64,000 nt of DNA from Bradyrhizobium sp. KBS0727. GTDB lineage: Bacteria; Pseudomonadota; Alphaproteobacteria; Rhizobiales; Xanthobacteraceae. Below are positions 50,267-58,803 of the stretch, one piece after another. The notes below the pieces were generated by a model. It did not search any database. It saw only the letters and a program-made list of their open reading frames with translations, and was not told the DNA's origin. Every line of letters starts with the position of its first letter. Position 1 is the first letter of the stretch. The stretch covers positions 4,521,501-4,585,500 of the forward strand of contig NZ_CP042176.1 in NCBI RefSeq assembly GCF_005937885.2, given 5' to 3'. A program made the translations under genes and the position numbers.

Positions 50267-51241
50267 TCATCCCATCGTCAGCGCCACCCGCCCGATCGCC
50301 TTGCGGTCGATCAACAGCCGCATCGCGCGGGCGTAGTCTTCCAGCGGCAGGCGGTGCGAGATGTTGGGGCGGATTTTTCCGGCTTCCGCCCATTCGGTCA
50401 GCGCCTTGATCCTGACTTCGCCGAGCGCGGGATTTTTCCGCACCGCTTCGCCGGCGCGCACGCCAAGCACGCTGGCGCCCTTGATCATCAGCAGGTTGGT
50501 CTTCGCAAGACCGATGCCGCCGGTGAAGCCGATGATCAACAGCCGTGCGCCCCAATTGATGCAGCGCATGCTGTTCTCGAACACCTCGCCGCCGACCGGA
50601 TCGAACACTACGTCGGCGCCCCGCCCGTCGGTGATGCGCTTGACGGCATCGCGGAACGGCTCGCGGTCGTAGCGCACCAGATGATCGGCGCCGCGCGCCT
50701 TGGCAATCTCGAGCTTCTCGTCGCTGGACGCGGTCGCGATCACGGTGGCGCCGAGCATCTTGCCGATCTCGACAGCAGCGAGGCCGACGCCGCCGCCGGC
50801 GCCGTGCACCAGCAGCACCTCCCCGGGCTGAAGCTGGCCGCGGTCGATCAGCGCGTGATACGCCGTGCCGTGGCCGGCGAGAAACGTCGCGCCCTCGGCG
50901 TAATCGAAAGTCGAAGGCAGCCGCACCAGTTGCGCAGGCGTGGCGATCGCCTCGTCGCAATAGGCGCCGTGCCGCATCTTGACGATGACCTTATCGCCGA
51001 CCGCGACGCCCTCGGCCGCATTGACCTCGACGATGTCACCGGCGGCTTCCACGCCCGGTGTGAACGGCAGCGGCGGCTTGAGCTGATATTCGCCCGCCGC
51101 CATCAGCACGTCAGGGAAATTGATCCCGGCGGCGCGAACAGCGACGCGCACCTGCCCGGGCGACAACGGCGCCGAGGCAAATGTTTCCAGGCGCAGGCCC
51201 TCGGGCGGGCCGAGTTCGCGGCAGACGACGGCTTTCGGCAT
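50267..51241 (-). CDS. NAD(P)H:quinone oxidoreductase (MDR family)
   Basis: A 324-residue medium-chain dehydrogenase/reductase of the quinone reductase type, without the catalytic zinc ligands. The substrate domain has AGINFPDVLMAAGEYQLKPPLPFTPG, and the nucleotide-binding domain has VHGAGGGVGLAAVEIGKMLGATVIATASSDEK. The GAGGGVG Rossmann motif and the tail (LPLEDYARAMRLLIDRKAIGRV) are typical. Its ATG overlaps the stop of the HCCA-isomerase gene by one base (TGATG), so the two are cotranslated. The substrate is unknown; genes nearby suggest aromatic or electrophile metabolism. Confidence 0.93.
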   Translation of the reverse strand: MPKAVVCRELGPPEGLRLETFASAPLSPGQVRVAVRAAGINFPDVLMAAGEYQLKPPLPFTPGVEAAGDIVEVNAAEGVAVGDKVIVKMRHGAYCDEAIATPAQLVRLPSTFDYAEGATFLAGHGTAYHALIDRGQLQPGEVLLVHGAGGGVGLAAVEIGKMLGATVIATASSDEKLEIAKARGADHLVRYDREPFRDAVKRITDGRGADVVFDPVGGEVFENSMRCINWGARLLIIGFTGGIGLAKTNLLMIKGASVLGVRAGEAVRKNPALGEVRIKALTEWAEAGKIRPNISHRLPLEDYARAMRLLIDRKAIGRVALTMG

Positions 51242-51861
51242 CAGGCGGCTTTCTCTTGCAGGCGCAGCACGGCTTCGCGGATCAGCGGCATCCGGTCGTT
51301 GCCGAAATACATGTCGGTCTTGCCGACGAAGATCGTCGGCGAACCGAAGCCGCCGCGCGCCATCACTTCGTCGGTATTGGCCTTGAGCTGATCCTTGACC
51401 GCTTGCTGGCCGATGCCTTCGAAAAATTTGACATGATCGACGCCGGCTTTCTTGCAGACCTCCGTCAGTACCGAATCCTGCGAGATGTCCTTGTCGCCGC
51501 CCCAATAGGTCTCGAACACCGCGCGCGCGAACGGCACCATCTGCGGGCCCGATTCTTTGCCAACCCAGATGCAGCCGCGCATCGCCTTGACGCTGTTCAC
51601 TGGAAACACCGTCGGCGGCATCTTGATCGCGAGCCCCGCTGAGCGCGCCCAGTCGGCGAGGTCCTTCTTCATGTAACGCGCCTTCAACGGCACCGGCGTC
51701 TCGCGCTGCGCATAGACGCTGGGGTTGACGGTATTGAAGATGCCGCCGACCAGGATCGGCCGCCAGCTGATGTCGACGCCCAGCTCTTTCGCAAGCGGCT
51801 GGATGTTGTGGAAGGCGAGATAGGTCCAGGGACTGGAACAGTCGAAGAAGAATTCGATCAT
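51241..51861 (-). CDS. 2-Hydroxychromene-2-carboxylate isomerase-like DsbA-fold protein
   Basis: A 206-residue protein with a thioredoxin/DsbA fold of the HCCA isomerase type (kappa-class GST relatives). It starts IEFFFDCSSPWTYLAFHNIQPL, where the Ser in place of a CxxC motif is typical, and ends GSPTIFVGKTDMYFGNDRMPLIREAVLRL. In naphthalene-type pathways this glutathione-dependent enzyme isomerises HCCA to benzylidenepyruvate. The adjacent GST and quinone reductase genes make a glutathione-linked detoxification role plausible. The start at 51861 follows GGAAAT. Confidence 0.9.
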   Translation of the reverse strand: MIEFFFDCSSPWTYLAFHNIQPLAKELGVDISWRPILVGGIFNTVNPSVYAQRETPVPLKARYMKKDLADWARSAGLAIKMPPTVFPVNSVKAMRGCIWVGKESGPQMVPFARAVFETYWGGDKDISQDSVLTEVCKKAGVDHVKFFEGIGQQAVKDQLKANTDEVMARGGFGSPTIFVGKTDMYFGNDRMPLIREAVLRLQEKAA

Positions 51862-51892
51862 GGGGATTTCCTTTTTGTTTTGATTTTCTCGG

Positions 51893-52000
51893 ACCTCATC
51901 CTGAGGAGCGCGCCCTTGCGCGCGTCTCGAAGGATGAATGAGGTGGCACCATCGTGGCCTCATGGTTCGAGACGGCGCAAGCGCCTCCTCACCATGAGGA
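51893..52000. repeat. Dispersed repeat (acctcatcctgaggag type)
   Basis: Two inverted halves surround short inner hairpins: acctcatcctgaggagcgcg...cgaaggatgaatgaggt and catggttcgagacggcg...cctcaccatgagga. It separates the HCCA-isomerase and GST genes. Confidence 0.7.
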
Positions 52001-52006
52001 ACTAAC

Positions 52007-52711
52007 TTAGCGTTTTCCCGCCATCTCCTTCGCCGCCTGCCCGAACATGTTCTTCCGCGCCTCCTCGTCGAACGGCTCTTTCACGAACTTGCCGATCGCC
52101 AATCCCGCCTGCACCTGCGGCCGGGCGCGGACGGTGGCGTACCAGCGCTTGACGTTGGGGTAGTCGTCGAGCGTAAAGCCCTGCGCCTTGTGGGTCATGG
52201 TCCAGGGAAAGCAAGCGATGTCGGCGATCGAATAGTCGTGGCCTGCCACGTACGCGCCGGTCTTGCCCAGTTGGGTGTCGAGCACGCGGTAGAGCCGCGC
52301 CGCTTCGTCGCGGTAGCGCTCGATCGCGTAGGGAATTTTCTCACTTGCATAGAGCGCGAAATGGCCGTGCTGGCCGAGCATCGGGCCGAGCCCGCTCATC
52401 TGCCACATCACCCACTGGATCGCCTGCGAACGGCCGCGCATATCCGAGGGGAGAAAGAGGCCGGTCTTCTCGGCTAGATAGATCAGGATCGCGCCGGTCT
52501 CGAACACCGAAAACGGCCCGCCGCCATCAGCCGGCGCGCGATCGACGATCGCCGGAATCCGGTTGTTGGGGCTGATAGCGAGGAATTCCGGCCGAAACTG
52601 CTCGCCGGCGCGGATGTTGACGGGAATGACGGTGTAGGGAAGCCCGAGTTCCTCCAGCATGATCGAGATTTTCCAGCCGTTCGGCGTCGGCGCGTAGTGC
52701 AGGTCGATCAT
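52007..52711 (-). CDS. Glutathione S-transferase (nu/YfcG-like)
   Basis: A 234-residue GST. The N-terminal thioredoxin-like domain has MIDLHYAPTPNGWKISIMLEEL, then SPNNRIPAIVD and VFETGAILIYLAEKTGLF with the glutathione-binding Glu-Thr pair (VFETGA, about 79). The C-terminal domain is all-helical. The N-terminal APTPNGWK phrase matches the YfcG/Ure2-like group, which has reductase activity toward disulfides. It is the first gene of the minus-strand detoxification set (then HCCA isomerase and quinone reductase). Confidence 0.92.
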   Translation of the reverse strand: MIDLHYAPTPNGWKISIMLEELGLPYTVIPVNIRAGEQFRPEFLAISPNNRIPAIVDRAPADGGGPFSVFETGAILIYLAEKTGLFLPSDMRGRSQAIQWVMWQMSGLGPMLGQHGHFALYASEKIPYAIERYRDEAARLYRVLDTQLGKTGAYVAGHDYSIADIACFPWTMTHKAQGFTLDDYPNVKRWYATVRARPQVQAGLAIGKFVKEPFDEEARKNMFGQAAKEMAGKR

Positions 52712-52839
52712 GGCTCCCTCGATGCCGTCACCTCGGGTTTATTCCCCGGTGGCGGCGACTTTTGTTGTTCTGTACGGCGATCATAAGACATGGCAGACAG
52801 GCGCTCAATCAGACAATCAGAACCTGCCGGGAGGCCGTT

Positions 52840-53862
52840 ATGCTGTTTCCAACCACGATCGCAGGCTCCCTGCCGAAGCCGGAATGGCTGGCCGAGTCCA
52901 ACACGCTGTGGGCGCCCTGGAAATCCAAGGGAGACGAACTCGCGCGCGCCAAGCGTGACGCCACCCTACTGGCGGTGAAGCTGCAGGAGGACGCCGGCGT
53001 CGATATCGTCACCGAGGGTGAACAGGCCCGCCAGCATTTCGTCCACGGCTTTCTGGAGAAGATCGAGGGCATCGATTTCGCCCACAAGGTCGAGATGGGC
53101 ATCCGCAAGGACCGCTACAAGGCGATGGTGCCGCAGGTGGTGGCGCCGCTGACGCTGAAGGGGCGCGTCCATGCCGACGAGGCCCGCGTCGCCCGCACCC
53201 ACACCAAGAACAAGCTGAAGTTCACCCTGCCCGGCCCGATGACCATCATCGACACTATCGCCGACAAATATTACGGCGACCGGATCAAGATGGCGTTCGC
53301 CTTTGCCGAACTCTTGAACGAGGAAGCCAAGGCGTTGCAGGCCGACGGCGTCGACGTGATCCAGTTCGACGAACCCGCCTTCAACGTCTACATGGACGAG
53401 GTGTCGGACTGGGGCATCAAGGCGCTGGAACGCGCGGCCCAAGGGCTCACCTGCGCCACCGCCGTGCACATCTGCTACGGCTACGGCATCAAGGCCAATA
53501 CCGACTGGAAGCAGACGCTCGGCAAGGAGTGGCGGCAGTACGAGGATATTTTCCCGGCGATCGCCAAGAGCCCGATCCAGCAGGTCGCGATCGAATGCCG
53601 CAATTCGAAGGTGCCGCTGGATCTGCTGGGGCTCTTGACCGGCAAGGTCGTCCAGGCCGGCGTCATCGACGTCGCCAGCGACACGGTCGAGACTGCCGAG
53701 GATGTGGTTGCCGTGATCGAAGCGGTGTCGAAATTCGTGCCGAAGAGCAACATCGTCGCGACCACCAATTGCGGCATGGCGCCGATGCGTCGGGATATCG
53801 CGGAGGCGAAACTGATGGCGCTGGGTGCAGGGGCGAAACTGGCACGGGAGCGGTTGGGGTAG
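52840..53862 (+). CDS. B12-independent methionine synthase-like (MetE C-terminal) protein
   Basis: A 340-residue protein equal to the C-terminal half of MetE, the cobalamin-independent methionine synthase fold. It has TTIAGSLPKPEWL at the start, TLPGPMTIIDTIADKYYGD and IQFDEPAFNVYMDEV mid-protein, and the zinc ligands in AVHICYGYG, AIECRNS and TTNCGMAPMRRDIA. The short form lacks the N-terminal methyltetrahydrofolate-handling domain of full MetE; such proteins may use a different methyl donor. I place the start at 52840 behind GGGAGG. No riboswitch-like element is visible in the 128-base leader. Confidence 0.9.
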   Translation: MLFPTTIAGSLPKPEWLAESNTLWAPWKSKGDELARAKRDATLLAVKLQEDAGVDIVTEGEQARQHFVHGFLEKIEGIDFAHKVEMGIRKDRYKAMVPQVVAPLTLKGRVHADEARVARTHTKNKLKFTLPGPMTIIDTIADKYYGDRIKMAFAFAELLNEEAKALQADGVDVIQFDEPAFNVYMDEVSDWGIKALERAAQGLTCATAVHICYGYGIKANTDWKQTLGKEWRQYEDIFPAIAKSPIQQVAIECRNSKVPLDLLGLLTGKVVQAGVIDVASDTVETAEDVVAVIEAVSKFVPKSNIVATTNCGMAPMRRDIAEAKLMALGAGAKLARERLG

Positions 53863-53866
53863 CTCC

Positions 53867-53976
53867 GTCATTGCGAGCGCAGCGAAGCAATCCATCTATC
53901 CGCGATAGAAAGTATGGATTGCTTCGTCGCTTACGCTCCCTTGCGCAAACGCTTTGCGTTTGTCGCAAGCAGTGAC
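53867..53976. repeat. Dispersed repeat (cattgcgaggagcg type), copy 2
   Basis: gtcattgcgagcgcagcgaag...caatccat is mirrored by atggattgcttcg and decays at its right end. It is related to 44798-44950. Confidence 0.7.
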
Positions 53977-53987
53977 GGGCGAAGCAT

Positions 53988-54605
53988 CTACCCCACCGCA
54001 CTCGCATGCAGCACCGGCCGATACCCCGCCGATATCGCCCGCAGGGTCGACGGCGGCGTCAGCAACATCGCATAGGCGATTGCGGTGTCGGCCGTGCGAT
54101 AGCCGGCCATCGACCACAACAACGTTCTGCCCTGCAGAACCAGAAAACTTTCCACGCCCGCCTGCACCATCGCGCCGTCAGGTAATTCCGTTACCGGCAT
54201 CGGCAGCGAATGCAGCCGCTTATTGCCGCGCTCCAGCCGTTCTCGGTGCAACACGGCATCCATCTCCTTCGCGCGCACATTCGTCACGCCATTGCCCTTT
54301 TCCCACGCCGCGCGAAAACGATTGGCGTCGTCGCGGCGGCAGAAGAAGCAGGGCCGATGGCCGGCCGCGAACGCGGTCGCTTCGTCGAGGAAGAACAGCT
54401 CGGTCCAGCTCCGGCGCGCCATCACCTGGCGCCGCCAGCCGCGGAATTCGCAGACGCAGGTGATCCAGGCCGGGCTCGACCAGCGCTTGTTCAGCAGGGT
54501 CTTGGTCGCGGGATCGTGGATGATGCCGCGATTGCCGGTGAAGATGCCGCGATTGGGATCGGCGACGATGTCGCCGGTGGGGGTGACGCGGTTTTGCAGC
54601 GGCAT
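53988..54605 (-). CDS. Conserved hypothetical protein with a Cys pair
   Basis: A 205-residue cytoplasmic-looking protein from the ATG at 54605. Distinct stretches are DPNRGIFTGNRGIIHDPATKTLL, WITCVCEFRGWRRQVM, and GHRPCFFCRRDDANRFRAAW, where the CFFC pair could bind a metal. The N-terminal 22 codons of the longer frame lie in a palindromic repeat and are rejected. I do not know the family. It is third in line on the minus strand behind the CinA-like and xanthine phosphoribosyltransferase genes, with a repeat between. Confidence 0.8.
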   Translation of the reverse strand: MPLQNRVTPTGDIVADPNRGIFTGNRGIIHDPATKTLLNKRWSSPAWITCVCEFRGWRRQVMARRSWTELFFLDEATAFAAGHRPCFFCRRDDANRFRAAWEKGNGVTNVRAKEMDAVLHRERLERGNKRLHSLPMPVTELPDGAMVQAGVESFLVLQGRTLLWSMAGYRTADTAIAYAMLLTPPSTLRAISAGYRPVLHASAVG

Positions 54606-54609
54606 CTTA

Positions 54610-54742
54610 CTTCTCCTTCTCCCCGTTCTTACGGGGAGAAGGTCGGGATGAGGGGCTCTCTCCCCACACACCGAACCCGCGGAGAGTCCCCCTCACCCGA
54701 AGCCTTCGGCTTCGACCTCTCCCCGCAAGCGGGGCGAGGTAA
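54610..54742. repeat. Composite palindromic repeat with three hairpins
   Basis: CCTTCTCCCCGT (54615-54626) pairs perfectly with ACGGGGAGAAGG (54631-54642). GAAGCC/GGCTTC and CTCTCCCCGC/GCGGGGCGAG stems follow. The whole lies between two minus-strand genes and may both terminate transcription from the gpt gene and act as a dispersed repeat. Confidence 0.7.
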
Positions 54743-54748
54743 GAAAGT

Positions 54749-55276
54749 TTAAGCCGCCCCGTCGCGGATCGGCGGCTGGAACGACAATGCAGTATCCCAG
54801 GGAAAAAAGATCCAGGTGTCCTGCGACACTTCGGTAATGTAGGTATCGACCAGCGGACGGCCCTTCGGCTTGGCGTAGACGGTGGCGAAATGCGCGTCCG
54901 GCATCATGTCGCGGACCAGCCGCCCGGTCTTGCCGGTGTCGACGAGGTCGTCGACGATCAGCAGTCCCTTGCCGGTGCCGGCGCCGAGTTTGGCGGTGTC
55001 GGCGGAAACGCCCTTGAGAACCTGAAGCTCGCCCTGCTTGTCGTGATCGTAGCTCGCGATGCAGACGGTATCGATCACGCGCACGCCGAGTTCGCGCGCG
55101 ACGATCGCGGCCGGCACGAGGCCACCGCGGGTGATGGCGATGACCGCATGAAACGGCCCGACCTCGTTGAGCCGCCAGGTCAGCGCCCGGCAATCCCGAT
55201 GAAACTGGTCCCACGACACCGGAAAGGCCTTGCCGGCCCGCTCCTGCGCGCTCAGTGCCTGCGCATCTGCCGCCAT
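54749..55276 (-). CDS. gpt: Xanthine phosphoribosyltransferase
   Basis: A 175-residue phosphoribosyltransferase that salvages xanthine or guanine with PRPP. The core PRPP-binding motif is LLIVDDLVDTGKTG (about 95), with the base-side segment AIVARELGVRVIDTVC earlier. IFFPWDTALSFQPP at the end is the typical closing loop of the Gpt group (E. coli Gpt is slightly shorter). It lies 40 bases after the CinA-like gene on the minus strand, so the two probably share a transcript. Confidence 0.93.
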   Translation of the reverse strand: MAADAQALSAQERAGKAFPVSWDQFHRDCRALTWRLNEVGPFHAVIAITRGGLVPAAIVARELGVRVIDTVCIASYDHDKQGELQVLKGVSADTAKLGAGTGKGLLIVDDLVDTGKTGRLVRDMMPDAHFATVYAKPKGRPLVDTYITEVSQDTWIFFPWDTALSFQPPIRDGAA

Positions 55277-55316
55277 TGTCTTCTCCTGTAGCTTTCGAAT
55301 TCGGCTTCCGCAGCCG

Positions 55317-56054
55317 CTAACGCGTAATGTTCAGGCCCGCCAGCATCTCCTTCACCGCGGTCATCGCGGCGGCGAGCTTTTCGGGATCGCGGGAGCGGAC
55401 GACGAGATTGGTGTTCGGCTTCTTGTCCTCGTCCTGGAACGGATAGCTGCCGATGATGGTATCGGGATGGGCGGCGGCGATCGCCCGCAGCGGGCCACCG
55501 ATGTCGCCTTCCCGCGCGTCGGCGCGGACCGAGTCCGACAGCATCCGCACGCCCGATTTCAGCTTGGGTGCGACGATGTCCATCATCGCCTGCATGATGG
55601 TGGGGATGCCGGCCATCACGATGACATTGCCGAGCTTGAAGCCGGGCGCCAGGATGGTCGCGCTCTGGATCAGTTCGGCGCCATCGGGGACGCGAGCCAT
55701 GCGCAACCGCGCCTCGTTGAGGTCCTGCTCGGTCCAACGCTCCTTAAACCGCGCCACCACTTCGGGGTGATGGTCGATACCGACCCCGAACGCCTTGGCA
55801 ACGCTGTCGGCGGTAATGTCGTCATGGGTCGGGCCGATGCCGCCGGTGGTAAAGACGTAATTGTAGCGATGCCGCAGCGCATCAAGGGCGGCGATGATGT
55901 CGGCCTCGTCGTCGGCGACAACCCGCACTTCCTTGAGGTCGATACCGATATTGGTCAGGTATTCGGCGATAAAGCCGATGTTCTTGTCCTTGGTCCGGCC
56001 GGACAGGATCTCGTCACCAATGACCAGAATTCCCGCCGTGACGATCTCACTCAT
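55317..56054 (-). CDS. CinA-type molybdopterin-binding protein
   Basis: A 245-residue protein equal to the N-terminal (MoCF) domain of CinA. The start AGILVIGDEILSGRTKDKNIGFI and the central TTGGIGPTHDDITADSVAKAFG, followed by GNVIVMAGIPTIMQAM, are typical. The C-terminal nicotinamide mononucleotide deamidase domain of full-length CinA is absent, as in many alphaproteobacterial short forms. Such domains bind molybdopterin or a nucleotide in the cytoplasm; the exact activity is unclear. Confidence 0.9.
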   Translation of the reverse strand: MSEIVTAGILVIGDEILSGRTKDKNIGFIAEYLTNIGIDLKEVRVVADDEADIIAALDALRHRYNYVFTTGGIGPTHDDITADSVAKAFGVGIDHHPEVVARFKERWTEQDLNEARLRMARVPDGAELIQSATILAPGFKLGNVIVMAGIPTIMQAMMDIVAPKLKSGVRMLSDSVRADAREGDIGGPLRAIAAAHPDTIIGSYPFQDEDKKPNTNLVVRSRDPEKLAAAMTAVKEMLAGLNITR

Positions 56055-56277
56055 GACTTCTCCTCACACCCTGTCCCCTGACATTGCGCAAGCAACGCAT
56101 TGAAGTCACGGGGGTTTGCTGCCGAAATAAGCACCCGGCAGCCTGATTTTAGGGCAGCACGGCGAACTACCCATATCAAATGCCGCCAGCCAATGCATAT
56201 CGCGCTGGCCCGGCCCTTGCTACCACCCCGTCAAGTCATGCACTGTGTCGTATGGCTTCCACAGATAGTCAGGATTT

Positions 56278-57696
56278 ATGGCAGTCGCGTTTGATGAAAT
56301 GAACGGCCCCGGCGGGGACCTCCGCTCGGCCTACCATGAGCTCTCCAGCTGGCTGAAGGAGACGCCGCCCGACGCCCTGGAGTATCGCCGCCAGGAAGCG
56401 GAACTGCTGTTTCGCCGGATCGGCATCACCTTCGCGGTCTACGGCGACGCCGAGGCCCAGGAGCGGTTGATCCCCTTCGACGTGATCCCGCGGATTTTCG
56501 CGGCCAAGGAATGGGTCCTGCTCGAAAAGGGCCTGAAGCAGCGGGTGCGCGCGCTCAACATGTTCCTGCGCGACATCTATCACGGCCGCGACATTCTCCG
56601 CGCCAACATCATTCCGGACGACCTGATCTTCCAGAACCCGGTGTTCCGGCCCGAGATGAACGGCCAGGACGTGCCGCACGATGTCTATGTCCATATCGCC
56701 GGGATCGACATCGTCCGGGTCGACGCCAACGATTTCATCGTGCTGGAGGACAATGCGCGGACGCCGTCCGGCGTCTCCTACATGCTGGAAAACCGCGAAA
56801 TCATGATGCGGCTGTTTCCGGACCTGTTCGCCCGCCACCGCGTGGCGCCGGTGGAAAAATATCCGGACGAACTGCTGTCGGCGCTGCGTTCGGTGGCGCC
56901 GCTGTCGGCCTCGGCGGAACCCACGGTCGCGCTGATGACGCCCGGCGTCTACAACTCCGCCTATTACGAGCACTCGTTCCTGGCCGACAAGCTCGGCATC
57001 GAACTGGTCGAGGGCCGCGACCTCGTCGTCAAGAGCGACGAGGTGTTCATGCGCACGACCGAAGGCCTCAAGCGCGTCGACGTGATCTACCGCCGCGTCG
57101 ACGACGACTTCCTCGACCCCCTCACCTTCCGGCCGGACTCCGCGCTCGGCGTCCCCGGGCTGATGTCGGCCTATGCGGCCGGCAATATCACGCTGGCGAA
57201 CGCGGTCGGCACCGGCATCGCCGACGACAAGGCGATCTATTCCTACATGCCGGAGATCGTGAAATTCTATCTCGCCGAAGAGCCGATCCTGAAGAACGTC
57301 CAGACCTGGCGCTGCCGTGAGCCGAAGGACCTGTCCTATGTGCTCGACAACCTCGGCGAACTTGTCGTCAAGGAAGTGCACGGCTCCGGCGGCTACGGCA
57401 TGCTGATCGGCCCCGCCGCCACCAAGGCGACGATCGAGGCGTTCCGCGACAAGCTCAAGCGCGAGCCGGAAGGTTTTATCGCCCAGCCGACGCTGGCGCT
57501 GTCGACCTGCCCGACCTGCACCGCCTCCGGCCTCGCGCCGCGCCACGTCGATCTCAGACCGTTCGTGCTGACCGGCCGCGATCACGTCACCATCGTGCCG
57601 GGCGGGCTGACACGGGTCGCGTTGAAGGAAGGCTCGCTGGTGGTCAATTCGAGCCAGGGCGGCGGCACCAAGGACACCTGGATACTGGACGAATAG
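56278..57696 (+). CDS. Circularly permuted ATP-grasp protein
   Basis: A 472-residue protein of the circularly permuted ATP-grasp type 2 family (DUF404/DUF407). Family phrases include FAVYGDAEAQERLIPFDVIPRI near residue 60, EDNARTPSGVSYMLENREIM near 160 and VVKEVHGSGGYGMLIGP near 365. It would form an amide bond using ATP, but the peptide-like substrate is unknown. It is the first of a set with the alpha-E and transglutaminase genes (two bases to the alpha-E gene). The Anbu gene, the usual fourth partner, is 3 kb further on. Confidence 0.93.
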   Translation: MAVAFDEMNGPGGDLRSAYHELSSWLKETPPDALEYRRQEAELLFRRIGITFAVYGDAEAQERLIPFDVIPRIFAAKEWVLLEKGLKQRVRALNMFLRDIYHGRDILRANIIPDDLIFQNPVFRPEMNGQDVPHDVYVHIAGIDIVRVDANDFIVLEDNARTPSGVSYMLENREIMMRLFPDLFARHRVAPVEKYPDELLSALRSVAPLSASAEPTVALMTPGVYNSAYYEHSFLADKLGIELVEGRDLVVKSDEVFMRTTEGLKRVDVIYRRVDDDFLDPLTFRPDSALGVPGLMSAYAAGNITLANAVGTGIADDKAIYSYMPEIVKFYLAEEPILKNVQTWRCREPKDLSYVLDNLGELVVKEVHGSGGYGMLIGPAATKATIEAFRDKLKREPEGFIAQPTLALSTCPTCTASGLAPRHVDLRPFVLTGRDHVTIVPGGLTRVALKEGSLVVNSSQGGGTKDTWILDE

Positions 57697-57698
57697 AG

Positions 57699-58643
57699 AT
57701 GCTGTCGCGCACCGCCGAAAACCTGTACTGGCTGGCCCGCTATGTCGAGCGGGCGGAATATCTCGCGCGCACGATCGACGCGACCTTGCGCGTCACCGCG
57801 CTGCCCGCCGCCTATATCGGCAAGACCAACGAGTGGGACTCCGCACTCCTCACGGCCGGCGTCAGCGCCAGCTTCTATGAGGCCTATCAGGAGGCCAACG
57901 AGCAGAACGTCGTCGAATATCTGGCGTTCTCGCCGTCCAACCCGTCCTCGATCAAGAACTGCATCGAGGCCGCCCGGCTCAATTCACGCTCGGTCCGCAC
58001 CGCGCTGACCAGCGAGATGTGGGACACCATCAACTCGGCCTGGATCGAATTGCAGGAAGTCTGGGGCAAAGGCACCTCGACCCGCGAGGAACTGGCAAAG
58101 TTCCTGCGCTTCGTGCAGGAGACCTCGCTGCGGTTCGACGGTTCGGCCTACCGGACCATGCTGCGCAACGACGCCTACTGGTTCTCGCGGCTCGGCCTGC
58201 ATCTGGAGCGCGCCGACAACACCGCGCGCATTCTCGACGTCAAGTATCACGTGCTGTTGCCCGAGGAGGAGCATGTCGGCGGCCCCCTGGATTACTATCA
58301 GTGGACCTCGATCCTTCGCTCGGTGTCGGCACTGACGGCCTATCACTGGGTCTACCGCGAGACGCTGAAACCCTGGCTGATTGCCGATTTGCTGATCCTG
58401 AACGATACGCTGCCGCGGTCGCTGGCGAGCTGCTACAGCAACCTGGTGCGCAACCTCGACCAGATCGGCGTTGCCTATGGCCGCCAGGGCGCCTCCCAGC
58501 GCCACGCCCGCGGCGTCCGCAACCGGCTGGAACACAGCCATATGGACGACATCTTCCAGCACGGCGTCCATGAATTCATCCAGGAATTCATCTCGGATAA
58601 CGCTCGGCTCGGCGAAATCATCACCAGGCAATATTTGATCTGA
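57699..58643 (+). CDS. Alpha-E domain protein
   Basis: A 314-residue all-helical protein of the alpha-E (DUF403) family. The start MLSRTAENLYWLARYVERAEYLARTIDATLRVTALP is diagnostic, with a later FDGSAYRTMLRNDAYWFSRLGLHLERADNTARILD. It begins two bases after the ATP-grasp stop. The family is always linked to circularly permuted ATP-grasp and transglutaminase genes, and it probably forms a complex with the ATP-grasp enzyme; its precise role is unknown. Confidence 0.93.
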   Translation: MLSRTAENLYWLARYVERAEYLARTIDATLRVTALPAAYIGKTNEWDSALLTAGVSASFYEAYQEANEQNVVEYLAFSPSNPSSIKNCIEAARLNSRSVRTALTSEMWDTINSAWIELQEVWGKGTSTREELAKFLRFVQETSLRFDGSAYRTMLRNDAYWFSRLGLHLERADNTARILDVKYHVLLPEEEHVGGPLDYYQWTSILRSVSALTAYHWVYRETLKPWLIADLLILNDTLPRSLASCYSNLVRNLDQIGVAYGRQGASQRHARGVRNRLEHSHMDDIFQHGVHEFIQEFISDNARLGEIITRQYLI

Positions 58644-58671
58644 CGGGTTAAGTTACGCGCACTTAAATTAC

Positions 58672-58777
58672 GTCATGGTCGGGCTTGTCCCGGCCACCCA
58701 CGTCTGCTTTGAGAAGGGCGTGGATGCCCGGGACATCTGGCGTGAAGACACGCTTCGCGCTAATGCCCGGACATCAC
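58672..58777. repeat. Dispersed repeat (catggccgggcttgtcccgg type), copy 2
   Basis: gtcatggtcgggcttgtcc is mirrored by ggatgcccgggacatctgg and a decayed tail (taatgcccggacatcacg). It lies between the alpha-E and transglutaminase genes. Confidence 0.7.
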
Positions 58778-58803
58778 GATCCCAACCTCATCCTGGTCCA
58801 GCC

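Noticed and set aside
52712..52839. A possible SAM or cobalamin riboswitch before the methionine synthase-like gene
   Set aside because: The 128-base leader shows no SAM-II, SAM or B12-box core, and no clear terminator or anti-terminator pair.
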